Positions 37,766-50,539 of a stretch of DNA of 64,000 nt are shown here, piece by piece. The notes below the pieces were generated by a model, which had not been told where the DNA came from, ran no database searches, and worked only from the letters and a program-made list of their open reading frames with translations. Position 1 is the stretch's first letter, and each line of letters opens with the position of its first letter. The DNA comes from Embiotoca jacksoni (Eukaryota > Chordata > Actinopteri > Embiotocidae), in assembly GCA_022577435.1 (NCBI GenBank), contig JAKOON010000015.1, forward strand, positions 13,455,330-13,519,329, written 5' to 3'. The translations under genes were made by a program, and so were the position numbers.

Positions 37766-38639
37766 GTGAATTTATTTTGGCATGATCAATTCTAGTCTAA
37801 TACCTTAGTAGAGTTGTTTTAAATGTAAAAATAAGAAAGCCCTTCCAAACCACAGGTCTTAAAACAATAGACAAATAAACTGATGTCTGTCTAACAAGGT
37901 GAAGACACACAAAGATGTTTTTGCAACAATACAAACTTCAGTGGCAAAACACTGAAACCAACGCTGCTACTCATACATAGTTTCAAATCATCAAACGCTT
38001 ATTTTACTGTGTTTAACATTTATTCGGCACCGGCGCAAATCAAAGCAATCAACTTAATGCTAGATCATCGTGTTTCCAGTCAAATACCTCAGTCAGATTA
38101 TGTCATGAAGTTTGCCAACACTGTCTGAGCCTGCGTGTGCGTCAACACAGCACACAGGCCTCCATTTAGCCAGTGGTGTCTGCCTTTGTTGCTGAGTGGA
38201 GAGGAGGTCGACCCTGCCCACCAAATGACAGGTGTGAGGCTCTGGGAGTTGTCTCAGGTTGGAGACAGCTCTATAATTCACACTGGACAAGACTTTTAAG
38301 AACAGACATGAATAATGGCTTTTAAGTGCACCAGGAAACTGCTACGCGTGTGTACCCGGCAAACAGCAGCACAATATAAATGCAAGAATTTTAAATATAC
38401 TCTCTGTGTAATACGGAGAAGAATCAGCTAAATATACACATTGACATTTATAATCAGACATTTCAGCCACGTTTCCCCCCTGTTGCATCACAGTCCACAA
38501 ACCAAATGAATTACCTCAACCTCTGACATCCCCATATATCAATGTTACTGTGCGGTCAACAGACAAAATGAGATATAGCGACGCAACTCTGCTCACTTTA
38601 TGAGAGGTCTGTGTTGTGGTTATGAAATTATAGTTTAAC

Positions 38640-38860
38640 TCTGAGGAGCTAATAGGATTTGAAGATTAGCGACGACACCAACGATAGCTTGTATTAATCA
38701 TGTGACCATTTGCAATCAGGCCACCCTGTTCAGGCTTAAACCACTTAATCATGTTAATTAATAAAACAACCCTCTCTTAATAGGATAACGCCAAATTTAT
38801 CATTCATTTGATGAATTATGTAGAAGAGCTGGAATTGTTTAGGAAAATATTTTTATTGTT
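38640..38860. promoter_or_regulatory. candidate conserved non-coding block
   Basis: Complex AT-rich sequence with TGTATTAATCATGTGACCAT, CTTAATCATGTTAATTAATAA, ATTTATCATTCATTTGATG and AGGATAACGCC. Homeodomain-type cores are dense and simple repeats are absent until 38971. Confidence 0.35.
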
Positions 38861-38968
38861 GTGACTGTTCATTTTCATAGTTATCTAAATAGCAGCAATT
38901 GTTGTGGGTTTGGAAAAAAGTAGATGTTAAAGGATGAGTATTTTTCAGTCCATATAACTACTAGGGCC

Positions 38969-39068
<100 letters not shown>

Positions 39069-39497
39069 CACACATGCCAGTTTGTGTTCAGACGTCCATG
39101 TAACCCTCTGTGTGAGCTGATATTGATCTTTCTTTAAAGCGCCCTGGTAATAAATTCCACCCCTCCTCAAACACAGTCAGATAGGAGCACAAAACTGGCT
39201 TAAAACCACTAATTACATCATTGCTGAAAGGAAATCATTGATCAACGGCATTATGGGAAATTAAACTGCCCCCCAAAACTGGATCAAAGTGAATGAAGTG
39301 GCTTAGTGGGGTTTCACTGGGGCTCTGCAGGATTATCACCTCTGGACACACACACACGCACACGCATCATTATAGTGATACAGTAGCGTGTTACAGGACT
39401 TATGACGCACACACGATTTTTTTTTTTTCAGCCTTTGGTTGTCTGCTGACTTTGGGTAACTTGAGCCTCATCAGCCAATGCTAATCCATTCAAACAC

Positions 39498-39727
39498 TTA
39501 ACCCTCGTGTTGTCCTTGGGTCAAAATGACCCGCAGCTGTGTTCAACCAAGTTCTATTTTATTTTCATATTTTTTGGGATCATTGGTGACAAGGAGGCTG
39601 TGGGTGTTTCTTTAAAGAATGATGACCAATGATCCCCAAAAAATATAAAAAAAATATAGAAATAAAATAGAACTTGGTTTGAACACAGCTGCGGGTCATT
39701 TTGACCCAAGGACAACACGAGGGTTAA
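39498..39727. mobile_element. piggyBac-type MITE with TTAA target duplication
   Basis: The element body is 39502-39723 (222 bases). TTAA occurs directly outside each end (39498-39501 and 39724-39727), the target-site signature of piggyBac transposons. The ends are inverted copies: CCCTCGTGTTGTCCTTGGGT on the left and its complement on the right, followed on both sides by CAAAATGACCCGCAGCTGTG and AAGTTCTATTTTATTT. Near-palindromic pairing continues toward the centre, so it is a non-autonomous foldback-like MITE with no transposase. The arms are very similar, which suggests a fairly young insertion. I recognise this terminus as abundant in percomorph genomes. Confidence 0.9.
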
Positions 39728-41545
39728 AGCCCTAACTTTGTATGTTTCACATGCTCGAATATATAGCAATTATTTCAACAAAATGCTCTACACAAAAATA
39801 ACTGCTTCATAAAGAAGGCCCGGCCTCGTGTGAGGAGGCCTCATGTCCCAGACCTTTGGTGAGGGTCCGCTGGGGGAATGAATAAAAGAAAGGGGCCCCT
39901 GCTGGTTCTTCTGGCCATCTATTGGTGCCCCGAGACCAAAGTAATCTGTTTCTCCCGTCCCACCAGCCTCACCACTGGCCCCTTAGGGCTCCCGGCCTGC
40001 TGCTAGGGGAACCCTTCAAGTGTAATTAACAGTTCCCAAGCTGCAACAAACGTACGAAAAAACAATTGTGGCGCTTTTCACAGCATTGATCATGTTTACA
40101 CATCCTGCAATTTTTCACATATTAACTCAATTAAGACAATTAAGTGACTCTGTTTTTTTTTTTGGTTTTTTAAAAAAATTATATTAAAGGATGTTTGAAT
40201 CATGAGTAAACAAGGATGTTGTGATGTAATGTTGCTGTGAATCTCAAATCAACAGCTTTTAGGCACTAGGGGACGATTTGGAGACGCTCTCACATCGGAC
40301 CGTGTCTTCATACGACGGTCTGACAGTAGTGGCCTCTGAGCAACTTAACTGGAGCAATCAGGGGATAAGTTACTTGCTAAATGTGGATAATAGCTCACAC
40401 TTGCAGAAAGCCTCTCCTCAAAGATATTCACACGGTCGCACTTGAACACATAAAATTTGGAGGAATTATTTGAGCAAACAATGAAAGTCCTTTATACGTC
40501 CTCACCTCCTCACACCTGGCCAATAGAAACTATTAGGACATGAAGACAACTTTATGACCTATATTTGGAAGGACACATTGGTTTTCACTGCAAAACATAG
40601 AGAAACACTTAAACACAATCACCAGTCCAAAAAAAAACAACCAGCCTGCAAGTTCAGCGGTCCCTGCAGCTCCACCACTTGTTTCTGAAAGCTGTGTCTT
40701 GGTGAGAAGCCCTCTTACACACAGCAAGCAGCCACTTAGTACAAAGTTAGCTACATCAACTCCACTTGTACTTACATTGTGCCCCAATCTACTTACACTC
40801 GCAAATCCAGGGCTTACATTACACTGAAATGAGCGGTGGATATTGGCAGAATGGGCTTACACAGGCATTGTTTTAACTGGGCTTTTCTCAGAGAATTTTC
40901 TGGCCTAGTGTTGGATAAAGAAAATATTGAGGACAGAAATAAAGTAGTTGTTGGCCACGGTCTTCAGGAGTTCAGGGGATTCAGGGGGTGTTAAGATGAT
41001 TTGGAGGCCTTTTCTCCTATCAGATCATCTAAAATGTGAGTGATTACACCGGTAATCAGCTGCAAGCCCACACTGGCACAGGCTGCATTTAAGAGATAAA
41101 GGGCGAGAGACAGAGTTAAGAATGGAGAGAGAGTCAGAGAATGAGAGACCTGAGAGAGACACAACAGAACGAAGGAGGAGAGGAAGAAGAAGGTGGCAGA
41201 TTACTTCCCAATATTATCACATGCCAGGATGGCCATTCTCCCTCTCCTTCAGCTTTTCTCGCTCTCTCTCTTACACTCTTTGCTATTCACAGATTCATTT
41301 GTGCTTGGCCAAACAAATAGCTGACACTGCCTCATCAAAGCTGTGGATTGGCAGCCCGAGCCAAGTGGGGCTGTTGACAAGCGAGGGTAGTGAAAGCAGC
41401 GGAGGAGAGGAAAGAGCACGACAGAAAGAGAGACAACAGAAATCCCTGCTGTAATTCCCCGAGCTGTAATCCACTGGGTTTAATGGTGTATGTGTGTGTG
41501 GGGATTATACATTTATTATCAGTGCTCATCCCTTCTCTCTTACTG

Positions 41546-41570
41546 GTGCGTGTGTGTGTGTGCGCATGCA

Positions 41571-41628
<58 letters not shown>
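41546..41628. repeat. (GT)n microsatellite with GCATGC interruption
   Basis: An interrupted GT tract (gcgcatgcatgcg in the middle) then about 24 pure GT units. Confidence 0.96.
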
Positions 41629-41630
<2 letters not shown>

Positions 41631-41796
41631 TGAGGAGAAAAGCCATCTTGTATAGAAGGCCCAACAATGCCGGCAGAGGGATTTAATCCCTCGCTCTCTA
41701 TCATATAACCACATATCTTGGCCAATTCAGAATAACAACTAGCCTATTCACTGCGGCTGATCCTGCCGATTAGCCCTGATCTGGAGACAACCCCCA

Positions 41797-41821
41797 ACAC
41801 GCACACGCACATGCACACACG

Positions 41822-41906
<85 letters not shown>
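41797..41906. repeat. (CG)n-(CA)n compound microsatellite
   Basis: Five GC units at 41821-41830 followed by about 38 CA units. It is opposite in strand sense to the GT tract only 170 bases away, so the two could pair as an inverted repeat. Confidence 0.97.
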
Positions 41907-41908
<2 letters not shown>

Positions 41909-42247
41909 CGACCACTTGTCAAACATATTGTACATTTTGTTAGAATTGCGGATCCCCTTGCTACTGTGCGCTCATCAGTCCATCACGACTCATCTGTTCC
42001 TCACTGTTAGTAACCCGGTTCCAGCAGGAGTAATCAAGACTACCATAAGCTTGTGTAAGTCCACAACCTCTATCAACTCAAGGTCAAAGGTCCTACCTGG
42101 GTTTGTAGAAATCTGGCAGGTTTTAGCGCAGAATGGCAATTTGAAGGTTTGTCACTTAGAAACAAGATTACACATTTAATTCACCGCTGCAGCGCAACTA
42201 ATCTCAGAGATTGTATATAGATCACACACGTCCTCCCTCTCTCTCGG

Positions 42248-42248
<1 letters not shown>

Positions 42249-42323
<75 letters not shown>
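42249..42323. repeat. (CA)n microsatellite
   Basis: About 37 uninterrupted CA units. Confidence 0.97.
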
Positions 42324-42326
<3 letters not shown>

Positions 42327-44094
42327 GTGAAGGAGACACAGTAAACCAGAGGTTAAGAGTATTGGTGCTTGCAGCACAAAGACAAAGAGTTTTTCTGCAG
42401 ACAACGATGACAGGCGATTCCAGCCAGGTGAAGCCACATCTGCAGATTTACAAGGCACATACACACACATACAAGTCTGTGTGTCAAGAGGGAACGTTGT
42501 CAATAAACAAATCTTAACTTATAATAAGGATGCATCAAAAACTGACCTTTGACCAACTATGGTTAAAAAACAGTGATCTGAGGTTACAGGTCTGCTAAAA
42601 CAAACACATCAGTCCACTACTATGCCAGAAGAAGTCCTCCCTTCATTAAGAGTACAATGCAATTTTTGGTTTAAACGAATGACTCAGGAAGGTGTTGATT
42701 CAACTATCCGGTCATTTAGGAGGCTGCTGTTTGGAGTGCTGTTGAACTGTATTGTTCTGTATTATATTTAGTCTACTTTTATTGAATTCAATAGAGTGAT
42801 CAAAACAATAGAAACTATTGCGGTTTGCATTAGTAAAACCAACATTTATCTCCAAAACAAATCTCTCCAAACCCCTGAATCAGATGCTTCTGGGCAGAAG
42901 GCCTTTTAACACCGAAAACTTACAGGCACTGAATCATTTACATGCAACTTTAAAATTTGGACTACAGAAGGCAGAAGTCCAGTAGAATATTACTGAAAAG
43001 TAATACAGACACAGTTAATGCCTAAATCAACACACCTCCACCAAGCAGCCCTTTGTATATTGTTAATCATACGGCTGCTTTGACCTATTTACATCTTTTG
43101 ATTAAAGACTGGAAGCTCATTCCACAGAGAAATCCACACAGCCCTTATTCAGCAATTTACAGAGCGATTTTACTGTCACAGAGCCAGCAAGGAACAAGAC
43201 TGAAGGAAATTGGTGATTAGCTCGGGCCTGCTTCACTCAGTAAAGACTCAGCCAATCACAAGAGAGGGTCACTGATATCAATGCACCTCGAAGACAGCAT
43301 AACTTAAATCATAGTGAAAAACAGTTTTAGGCCTTGATTAAAGTAATTTAATAAATGACTCCATGGATTTTGTTTGGACCTAAACGTTAACCGGAACAAA
43401 CCAATGCGTATTTGCTTCAAGTTGAACTCCCCTGCTTGTCATTAGAAACATTACTCAGAACGGGTTGAACCCAAAGCAGTTCAATATGAGCATCCCGAGC
43501 CGTTGTGACCTTTCAGGTATGCGGCTGTCACTAAAACCACTAGTGGAGTTTGAATCTGGCCTCTCGATGGCTAAAACATGTCCATAAAGCTGCACATCAA
43601 GATGGCTTTGCTGTGAGTATGAACAGAGCTGATCGCATCAATCTCTGCGCTGGAGCCCGCCGCCTGGATTGGCTTCGACTTCGTCCACTGGCTCGAAAAA
43701 GACATGAATCAAACTGAGCGAGACAGATTAGCCTTTGGTAACAAGGGATAATTTCAAGACATCAGAAAAACTGGCTTTCACCATCAGCAGATACAGGCCC
43801 GCGCATCTTTCTTTCAAAGCTAACACGCACTAATTCATGGCCCACAGACACTCGCACACATGTACATACACTGAACATGTGTCCTGCAGATGTAGTAGCT
43901 ATGAAAAAGACCCTGTTCTCTGTGTGTACAGTAGAGAGAGAGAAAAAGAGTTTAAGATTAACATGCAGAGACAAGAAATACCTGAAGAACGCAAATATAT
44001 GAGGGGAAGAAAGAAGGGAAATTAAATGAACATTAATTCTCCCACAGCAATTCCCTCTTCTCGGCACCAGGAGATGAAAGAGGAGCAATGTACT

Positions 44095-44275
44095 TTCTGA
44101 TATTTATTTCTCCCTAAACACATGGCTGGAGCTCTGGTCTGGTTGACGAGGGCCTCAGTTGGGAGGATACGGGCACCCAGGGGCCCCATATTGCCTGTTT
44201 TACTAATTAGGCCGAAATATGCAAGATTGAGCCAATGGGGGATTAATTAACTGTTTATTTCTCTTCACTCCTCTA
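44095..44275. promoter_or_regulatory. candidate conserved non-coding block
   Basis: Complex sequence with TGATATTTATTTCTCC, GTTTTACTAATTAGGCC, GAAATATGCAAG, GAGCCAATGGGGGATTAATT and AACTGTTTATTTC. It includes a CCAAT-type box and palindromic ATTAATTAA. Function is inferred. Confidence 0.33.
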
Positions 44276-44628
44276 CTGGAAACACCAGATTTGTGCTGAA
44301 GGATACAGAGGAAGAGAGGAAGAAAGTTTTGGGTGTGGCATCTTGGACAAATGAGCAATTTAGATGGGTGTAAATGTGTGTGCATGCGTGTGTGTGGCCT
44401 ATTGTAAATAATGTGGCAGCGCTGCCTTTTTAAATGAGTGTGGGTGGATGTCTCTGTCATCAGCCGCACAGAGGAGAGCGGTGCTCGTTGTTATGTCTGA
44501 GTGGCTTGCATATGCAATGCAAAGCCTACAAGACCAAAGCATGGCGGGGCAGCAAGTGGAGACCAGAGGAGGAGCAGTAGACTGGTAGAAAAAAAGGAAG
44601 GTGCGATGATGGAAGGAGTAGATTGGAA

Positions 44629-44650
44629 AAAAAAAAAAAAAAAAAAAAAA
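44629..44650. repeat. poly(A) run
   Basis: About 23 A residues in a purine-rich region (44540-44800). Confidence 0.85.
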
Positions 44651-45519
44651 ATGGGGTGGACAGAGAGGGAGGAAGAGGACAAGTGGATGTATGTGCAGGG
44701 AAATAGCGAATACATGACTAAAGACTCAGAGGAGAAAACCTGAGAAATGCAGATGATTAAAAAGGAAAGACAGAGGCTTGTATAAGGAAAGAAGAGAGAA
44801 ACAATAAGCTGAGTGTGTGCAAATTGGGACGGAGTAACATCGCAATCTGTACAAAATTAGAAGTCCATTAGAAGTTTAAAACAACTCATGACTTCCATCT
44901 GTTCCTGAGGCCTGGAACGTGAGATTGGAGACGACAGGTGTCTAAATGTTTATCAGCTGTGCTGCGTTTATTCCTGTGTCTCCGAGTTAGAAGGAAAAAT
45001 GACCTGCACTAATCTAATTCAAACTAACATTCACTTTGAAAGGTTGCTGGTGTGGCAGGAATACAACACTAGCTGTTCAAACCATTGGAGTCAGTACAGT
45101 ATGTGCCTTGGCATGCAGAATTAACTCTTCAGCCCCGTGAGAATAAACAAATGGAAGCCCGTGCATGCAGAAAAGCTCATGCAGAAATCTTACAAAAGGA
45201 GTTCTTAATACGTAGCAAACAATTAGTCAGGGTGTCAAAAATATGCTGAATTAATTCCAGATTTGAAATTAGTTAATGAGTTAAAGTCGTCACAATAACC
45301 AGGTATTCCAGTTTGTATTGGCTGGTAGCATTCAACTGTATTTCCAAAGCCAGAAACAAGAAAGAGGACGCGAGTGTGGCTGATGCTACCAAAGCTCTGG
45401 AGTCAGGTGGGTCAGACTCACTGCCTTCAGATGCCGTTGCGTTTACCGTGCCCATGAGAAAGGTCTCTTGAACACCCATTTCCGGTAGGACGACTGACTA
45501 CGGATTCTTTTGCAATTAA

Positions 45520-45705
45520 GACCGTACGTATTTGGACAGTTTAGGTTTTAGTTTTCATTATTAAGACTCGGTAATTCAGCACATTCAGTTTGAAATATAA
45601 TATAATATAATATAATATAATATAATATAATACATATTAAAGTGCCAAGTCTCAGCTGTGATTTGAGTTTACGTCAATACTGGAAGAACCGTGTGTGACA
45701 CTTTA
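45520..45705 (+). mobile_element. Tc1/mariner-like MITE relic interrupted by an (ATAAT)n tract
   Basis: Carries landmarks of a fish repeat that I recall as Tc1/mariner-derived: GTATTTGGACAGT, CAGCACATTCAGTTTGAAAT, TTAAAGTGCCAAGTCTCAGC and TGTGATTTGAGTTTACGTCA. Between the second and third landmarks there is a tract of about eight TATAA units (45597-45632), apparently an expansion of the element's own short AT-rich segment. No transposase is present and the termini are unclear. Confidence 0.5.
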
Positions 45706-46079
45706 TAGTCCTTTCAACAAATTGAAATAAGAGGCTACTGAAATGTTTTTCTGGGCAGGTGTCAGTCACTTCCACATTAATTTGGGCAAAAAAGAGCGTA
45801 CATGTGGCTCACAGTTAAGTGAGTGTTGCCATTTAGATTGAGATACAGTTATCTGTCTGTATGAGGAGCAAAGAGGTCACTGTACTAGTGAAGATAATAA
45901 AGAGGCTCAAAAAAGCAGACGTCGACAACAGAGATATTGAAGGTGGTTAATTTGCAAATAAATCAGTGAAGTGTGCAGAGAAAAACTAATAAACAACCTG
46001 CTGGATTGACATGTCGGAGCACAAGATGACCAGGAGATAATTTTGCATCGGGGAGGCACTGATCCGACTGTTACAGTAC

Positions 46080-46365
46080 TGATGCCTTAGCTGAGACAGA
46101 TCTGATCTAATTCATAAGCTGCACGGCCCGCTGTGTGGAAGAGACTCGGATCAAATATATTATGCAGCGTCAGGCTTCCTATGAGCACAAAGACACTTGG
46201 ATGTAAATATTGAATTGAAGCGAATAGATCTGCTCGATTACCACATATCCTGTCCAGCTGTTGGAGTCAATAACCAACCGATATTCGCTTTCAGTGTTGG
46301 ATTGGCGCCGTCCTAATTTGCATGGCGTGGACAAATCCCTTCACGAATGCACAGCAAATCAGGAA
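46080..46365. promoter_or_regulatory. candidate conserved non-coding block with octamer motif
   Basis: Complex unique sequence with CTGATCTAATTCATAAGC, CAAATATATTATGCAGC, GTAAATATTGAATTG and a perfect POU octamer ATTTGCAT at 46316-46323 within CCTAATTTGCATGG. There is no low-complexity sequence and no coding frame. It is one of the stronger enhancer candidates by texture. Confidence 0.38.
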
Positions 46366-47173
46366 TACTCTCGAGGATGTAGGCGTACATTTTTATTTGT
46401 TTTCTTATATCATCTCAGTAGTTGAAGCTCGTCAACATTGTTACAATGTTGGCATATTAAAAAAAAAAAGAAGAGCACTTACAGATTGACTTTACGTAAC
46501 AACTGATTTAACAGTATTTAAAATGACAGTCGTAGCCTGTGTACTTCAAGATATAGTCACCTATAAGTAATTTAGTATTGCACAAGTTTTCCTCCTATTA
46601 TAAAAACTAAACAGAAATATGGTAATCATCTTAAACAGCTGGTAAACACTGTGAATAGATATATATATTAAAAAAGTGACAGTCGCACTTTTCTTCTCTT
46701 TAGCTGTTTATCTTTATATGGTAAACTCAGTAACTGAAGGAGCGACATGTGATATGAAGCCTCACGGGGGAGTTTAACGAAGCCTAAATGTAAATAAAAA
46801 TAACAGACTTGTGTTAATTAAATATAGAAAAGATCAACTAATGTTGAAGTTAAGCTTGACATCATTAAACTCATTCAGAGTCAGGATTTAAACATTAATG
46901 TCCAAAACAATTTCTCAAGTCCATGAGATCATGTCAACATATTTGATCAGTGTCTGCTGTAAGACATCAGCCTGCGCCATGAAAGCACGTCATACTCTTC
47001 ATGTGTCTGCCATTGACCCCTACCTTTTCCTAACCTGTAAATCAGCCCCATTCCCTGATCCAACTCCACCTCCACATTTCACCCCCTGGGGGAAGCTACC
47101 GCTCGCTGTCGAGGTATTTCACACAGATTTGTTGCCAATTTGTTGCTTTCCAGCGGAAAAGTAAATGCAATAA

Positions 47174-47390
47174 TGAGGGGGGGGGGGGGAATTCATTAAA
47201 CATGTGTATGAAATACTTTTCAAGAGCAAGAGGAAGATGCATGGGGATGTTCATAATCATGCCTCCGTCTGCTCAGCCTGCAATGGCACAAAACATTTAA
47301 TCTGGGATGAACACTTTGTTGCTTTCTCTCCGTCTTTGGACCCTCTCTCTCTCTCTCTCCCCCCCCCCCCTCTCTCTCTCTCTCTCTGAG
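47174..47390. repeat. G-run and (CT)n/C-run low-complexity patches
   Basis: A G tract at about 47177-47189 and CT repeats enclosing a C-run at 47343-47388. The repeat tract is polypyrimidine on the plus strand. Confidence 0.9.
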
Positions 47391-47469
47391 CACCCCCTTC
47401 CCCTCCCTCTCCCTCCCGTTACTCTCTATCTTCCTTTCTCTCTCTCAAGATCTTTCTCTGTGACTGCCA

Positions 47470-47800
47470 GAAACCACAATCATAAAATTATTAAAATGCT
47501 GTTTGGCTGCCATTAATCAATGGTGGTGATAAATCCTCGCGTGGGATGTGACAGAGCATTAGTCACATACCTCTTGGCCTCAAAGACAGAGAGTAATGAG
47601 CCACGAGCCGGACGGGGTCAATCATAAACTCATCAAATGCGTCATTTAATTTCTTCATTTAGACAAACACAATTTGTTTATGGGAAAGATATCAGGTGTT
47701 GTGGAATGAGAAACGGCGCTGAAACGCTGGTACATTAATCAGGGCTTGATTACACGCGACTCTGCGGTTGTTTATCCTAATTTCATTCATTTCCATCAAC
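47470..47800. promoter_or_regulatory. candidate conserved non-coding block
   Basis: Complex sequence immediately after the CT tract, with GCCATTAATCAATGG (near-palindromic), GGTCAATCATAAAC, GTCATTTAATTTC, ACATTAATCAGGGCTTGATT and CCTAATTTCATTC. Dense TAAT/ATTA and TGAT cores suggest homeodomain binding. Function is inferred. Confidence 0.38.
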
Positions 47801-48639
47801 AAAGCAAACACAGACGAACACAGCCATTAGTGATGGTTGGGGATGGCACAATTACAGCTTCGTATTAAATAAAGTGATGATGAATGGTCCAATACAAACT
47901 AAAACAAAGGGGTTTTTATTACTTCAATTCCATCGCAGCCTTGCCTTCCTGTGTGTGTCTGTGAAGCCTCGCCGGTGTGAAGGGAGGTAAGAAGCTGTTT
48001 CAACTTTACAACTAGAGGAGGACATATTGATGAGAGAAAAAGAAAAAAAAAAAAATAGAAAAAAAGAAAAACTCCTTTGAAACGACAGTTGGTTATATAT
48101 GATAGCAAAAGACAGCCTTGCACATTAAAACTTCTGTTCGTTACATTCCTAATTGAAATCAGTGGGTGAGCTTGTTATAGAAGCAGCTAAACTCGTGACA
48201 CTAACACGCATATAATCTATTTACCTACATACACACAACCACCAGTATAGCGTCCCCACCCTCCCACCCCTCCCACCCCCCATCCCCCATCTGAATCTGA
48301 TAAAAGATGAAAAAACTAACAGCAAAGTCAGATATTTTCCTTGATCATGTCTGGCTCCAAGAACCAAACCAGCGTGTTTGCAACATGATGATGCAGTCCA
48401 GCACGCAGGCTACACGGGGCGTCCATCTTTTTCTCCATAACACCACCCAACACTGCCATAGAGCCGTTAAATGAATGTGTAATTGTAAAATGTGACACTC
48501 ATTTACACATGACTGCAGTCCAAAAAGATGTACATTCTGGAAAATGTACATCCACTTCCTTTGCCTGCAACCACCAAAGCACAACTTGTCATGTTGACAC
48601 TTTAGTTTCTTCACAGACTCTATAAATGAGTCTTTATTA

Positions 48640-48790
48640 GTGATCTTCAGAGGAGCTGGTAGGCAGGTTCTGTGATGTGATGTTTCCACAGGGCCAGGCT
48701 AGCTCGTTCCCCTTCTGCTAAGCGAAGCTACCTGGCAGCTAGCTAACGGAGAGATACGAGCGTGGCATTAAATCCTCTCCTCATGTTGGG
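48640..48790 (+). repeat. dispersed fish repeat, CCAGGCTAGCT family
   Basis: Contains gggccaggctagctcgttcc, ccttctgctaagcgaagcta and cctggcagctagctaacgga. These resemble the gccaggctagctgtttccccctgctt... element I know as very common near percomorph genes. The upstream border may extend to about 48350. The class is unassigned. Confidence 0.5.
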
Positions 48791-49427
48791 TATTTATGGT
48801 GGGAACATCCATAAATTACTCTCACACAAACATTCATGCATCAGAGCTACCACACAAAGGCAATGACCTGCTCAGTCTGGGGTTTAGTATTTTGTTTGAA
48901 GACATTTTGACATGTTTCAGAAGAAATTAAACCTTCAATCTATCTGAAGATGTGTCACCTTATACCGACTAGTGTTGAATCAAACATCCCTCTGTTATTC
49001 ACACGAACCACTGCATGCAGTCACAGGTGTCATGGTCACATCATTCATTGCATTTTTGTGGATTTACATCTTGACATTCCCTGTGACTCAATTATGCAGG
49101 GATGCAGCACAACAACTGAACACGCACATTACGACACACACAGCACACATTAAGACACATAATTGATCTGGACTTGATCTTCAATGAAAAAAAATATATC
49201 TAAACTTGGAGGTTATCATGTAAAAGAATACATCGAATATTATATTTGGAGTCTAATCAAAGAAACATCAACCGAGCCGTGGTGTTGTCATCGTCCTTAA
49301 ACGTTCTTCAACAAATCAATCCAATGGCCTCAAGAGCGATCAGAGGAATCCAGTGGGACGACTGTTCAAAGGCCAAGGCTGCTGCAGCCTCCCATCCTCG
49401 TCCATCTGCAACAGCACAGCTGAACAT

Positions 49428-49620
49428 TCATCTGTCCATTTTCTATACCTGCTGATTCGTTTTCAGGGTCACAGGGGAGGGGGGCTCGGCCCAGCGTGCA
49501 CTGGGCAGAAGGCAGGGGAACAATCCCGGACAAGCTGCCAGTATATCACAGTCAAACATTCACACATTCACACCTGTGAGCATTTGGAATTTCAAACTCA
49601 GCTCACCTGCGTGTGGTCAG
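49428..49620 (-). mobile_element. L2/Maui-like LINE 3' tail relic
   Basis: On the minus strand it ends GGTATAGAAAATGGACAGATG, similar to the 3' terminus of fish L2 (Maui-type) LINEs that ends in ATGGATGG units. Upstream landmarks (gtgaccctg, cagtgcacgctgggccgagc, tgtgaatgtgtgaatgt) appear in the expected order. Only the 3' untranslated tail is present, a typical 5'-truncated insertion, and it is diverged. Confidence 0.6.
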
Positions 49621-49806
49621 TTTCAGGGTTGCGATGTGAAACCAGAGCACAACGAGGCACAGATAGAAAGGTAGTATCAACTGACTGGAGATGGCCGATT
49701 TAAAACCACACTAATAAACTGTATGAAATTTCTCCATTTAACCAATTCGGCCACTTCTGAAACTAACTGGCTACACTGGTGACAATTCACGTATGACACA
49801 CACACA

Positions 49807-49844
49807 CCCCCCCCCCCCCCCCCCACCAAAAAAAAAGGGGGGGG
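49807..49844. repeat. C-run facing a G-run (hairpin-capable)
   Basis: About 18 C (49807-49824), accaaaaaaaaa, then 8 G (49837-49844). The G tract can pair with the C tract to form a short very stable hairpin. Confidence 0.9.
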
Positions 49845-50539
49845 CAAATACTTATAGAAGCATGGATGGTGTATTTTATATAGTAATTAATTTAGCTTCT
49901 ATGTTGAGATCAGTTTTCTCTTTGACATGAAGGAGTCTGTTTCTGTTGAGTTTGGTGCATCAGATCTATTTGGGTGGGTTAAGTACTTTTCAGGACACAC
50001 ATGGAGCCATGTTGGAGAGCTGTCTCTTTCTGCATAAATTCACTGAGGCTAACAATCATGATTAACAACTATGACCACAGTAATGGGCAAAATGTGATCG
50101 CATTTCTGGCATAATTGTACAGCCCCGGCCTTAACATGAAGAATAGTGTGTCAGAGGGTAGAAATTATTCCAAATCATGACAGCAGAAATGCACAGGTCA
50201 ACACTTTGCTGCAATCCATTTGTGTCTGATCCAGGGCCAGTTGGACAGCTACATCCATTAAACCCTTGTAGAAATATTTACAAACACACAAACAGAGGAG
50301 ATGGTCCAATACTAAAAACCAGATGATATCAAAGGACAACTTGCTAAAAGATTCATATCTCTTCCCTCGATGCCCGAGGAATAAAAATCTTCTCCAGCAA
50401 GACCGTTCACATGGTGAGAACTCAATAATACTTGTTATACACTGTCTTTATTCTTTCCTTCTCATCTTTCACTCACTCTGCATTCTTTGCATTCAACTTC
50501 CCTCTCCACCCCGTTCCAAAAAAATCCCAGTGTGCCTGC

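Noticed and set aside
39900..39935. Third CTCF-like motif (GCCATCTATTGG, reverse)
   Set aside because: It mismatches the consensus at a core position.
45273..45479. 68-residue minus-strand frame, considered as a processed pseudogene
   Set aside because: No similarity to a family I recognise and no poly(A) tail; it adjoins the Tc1/mariner-like relic.
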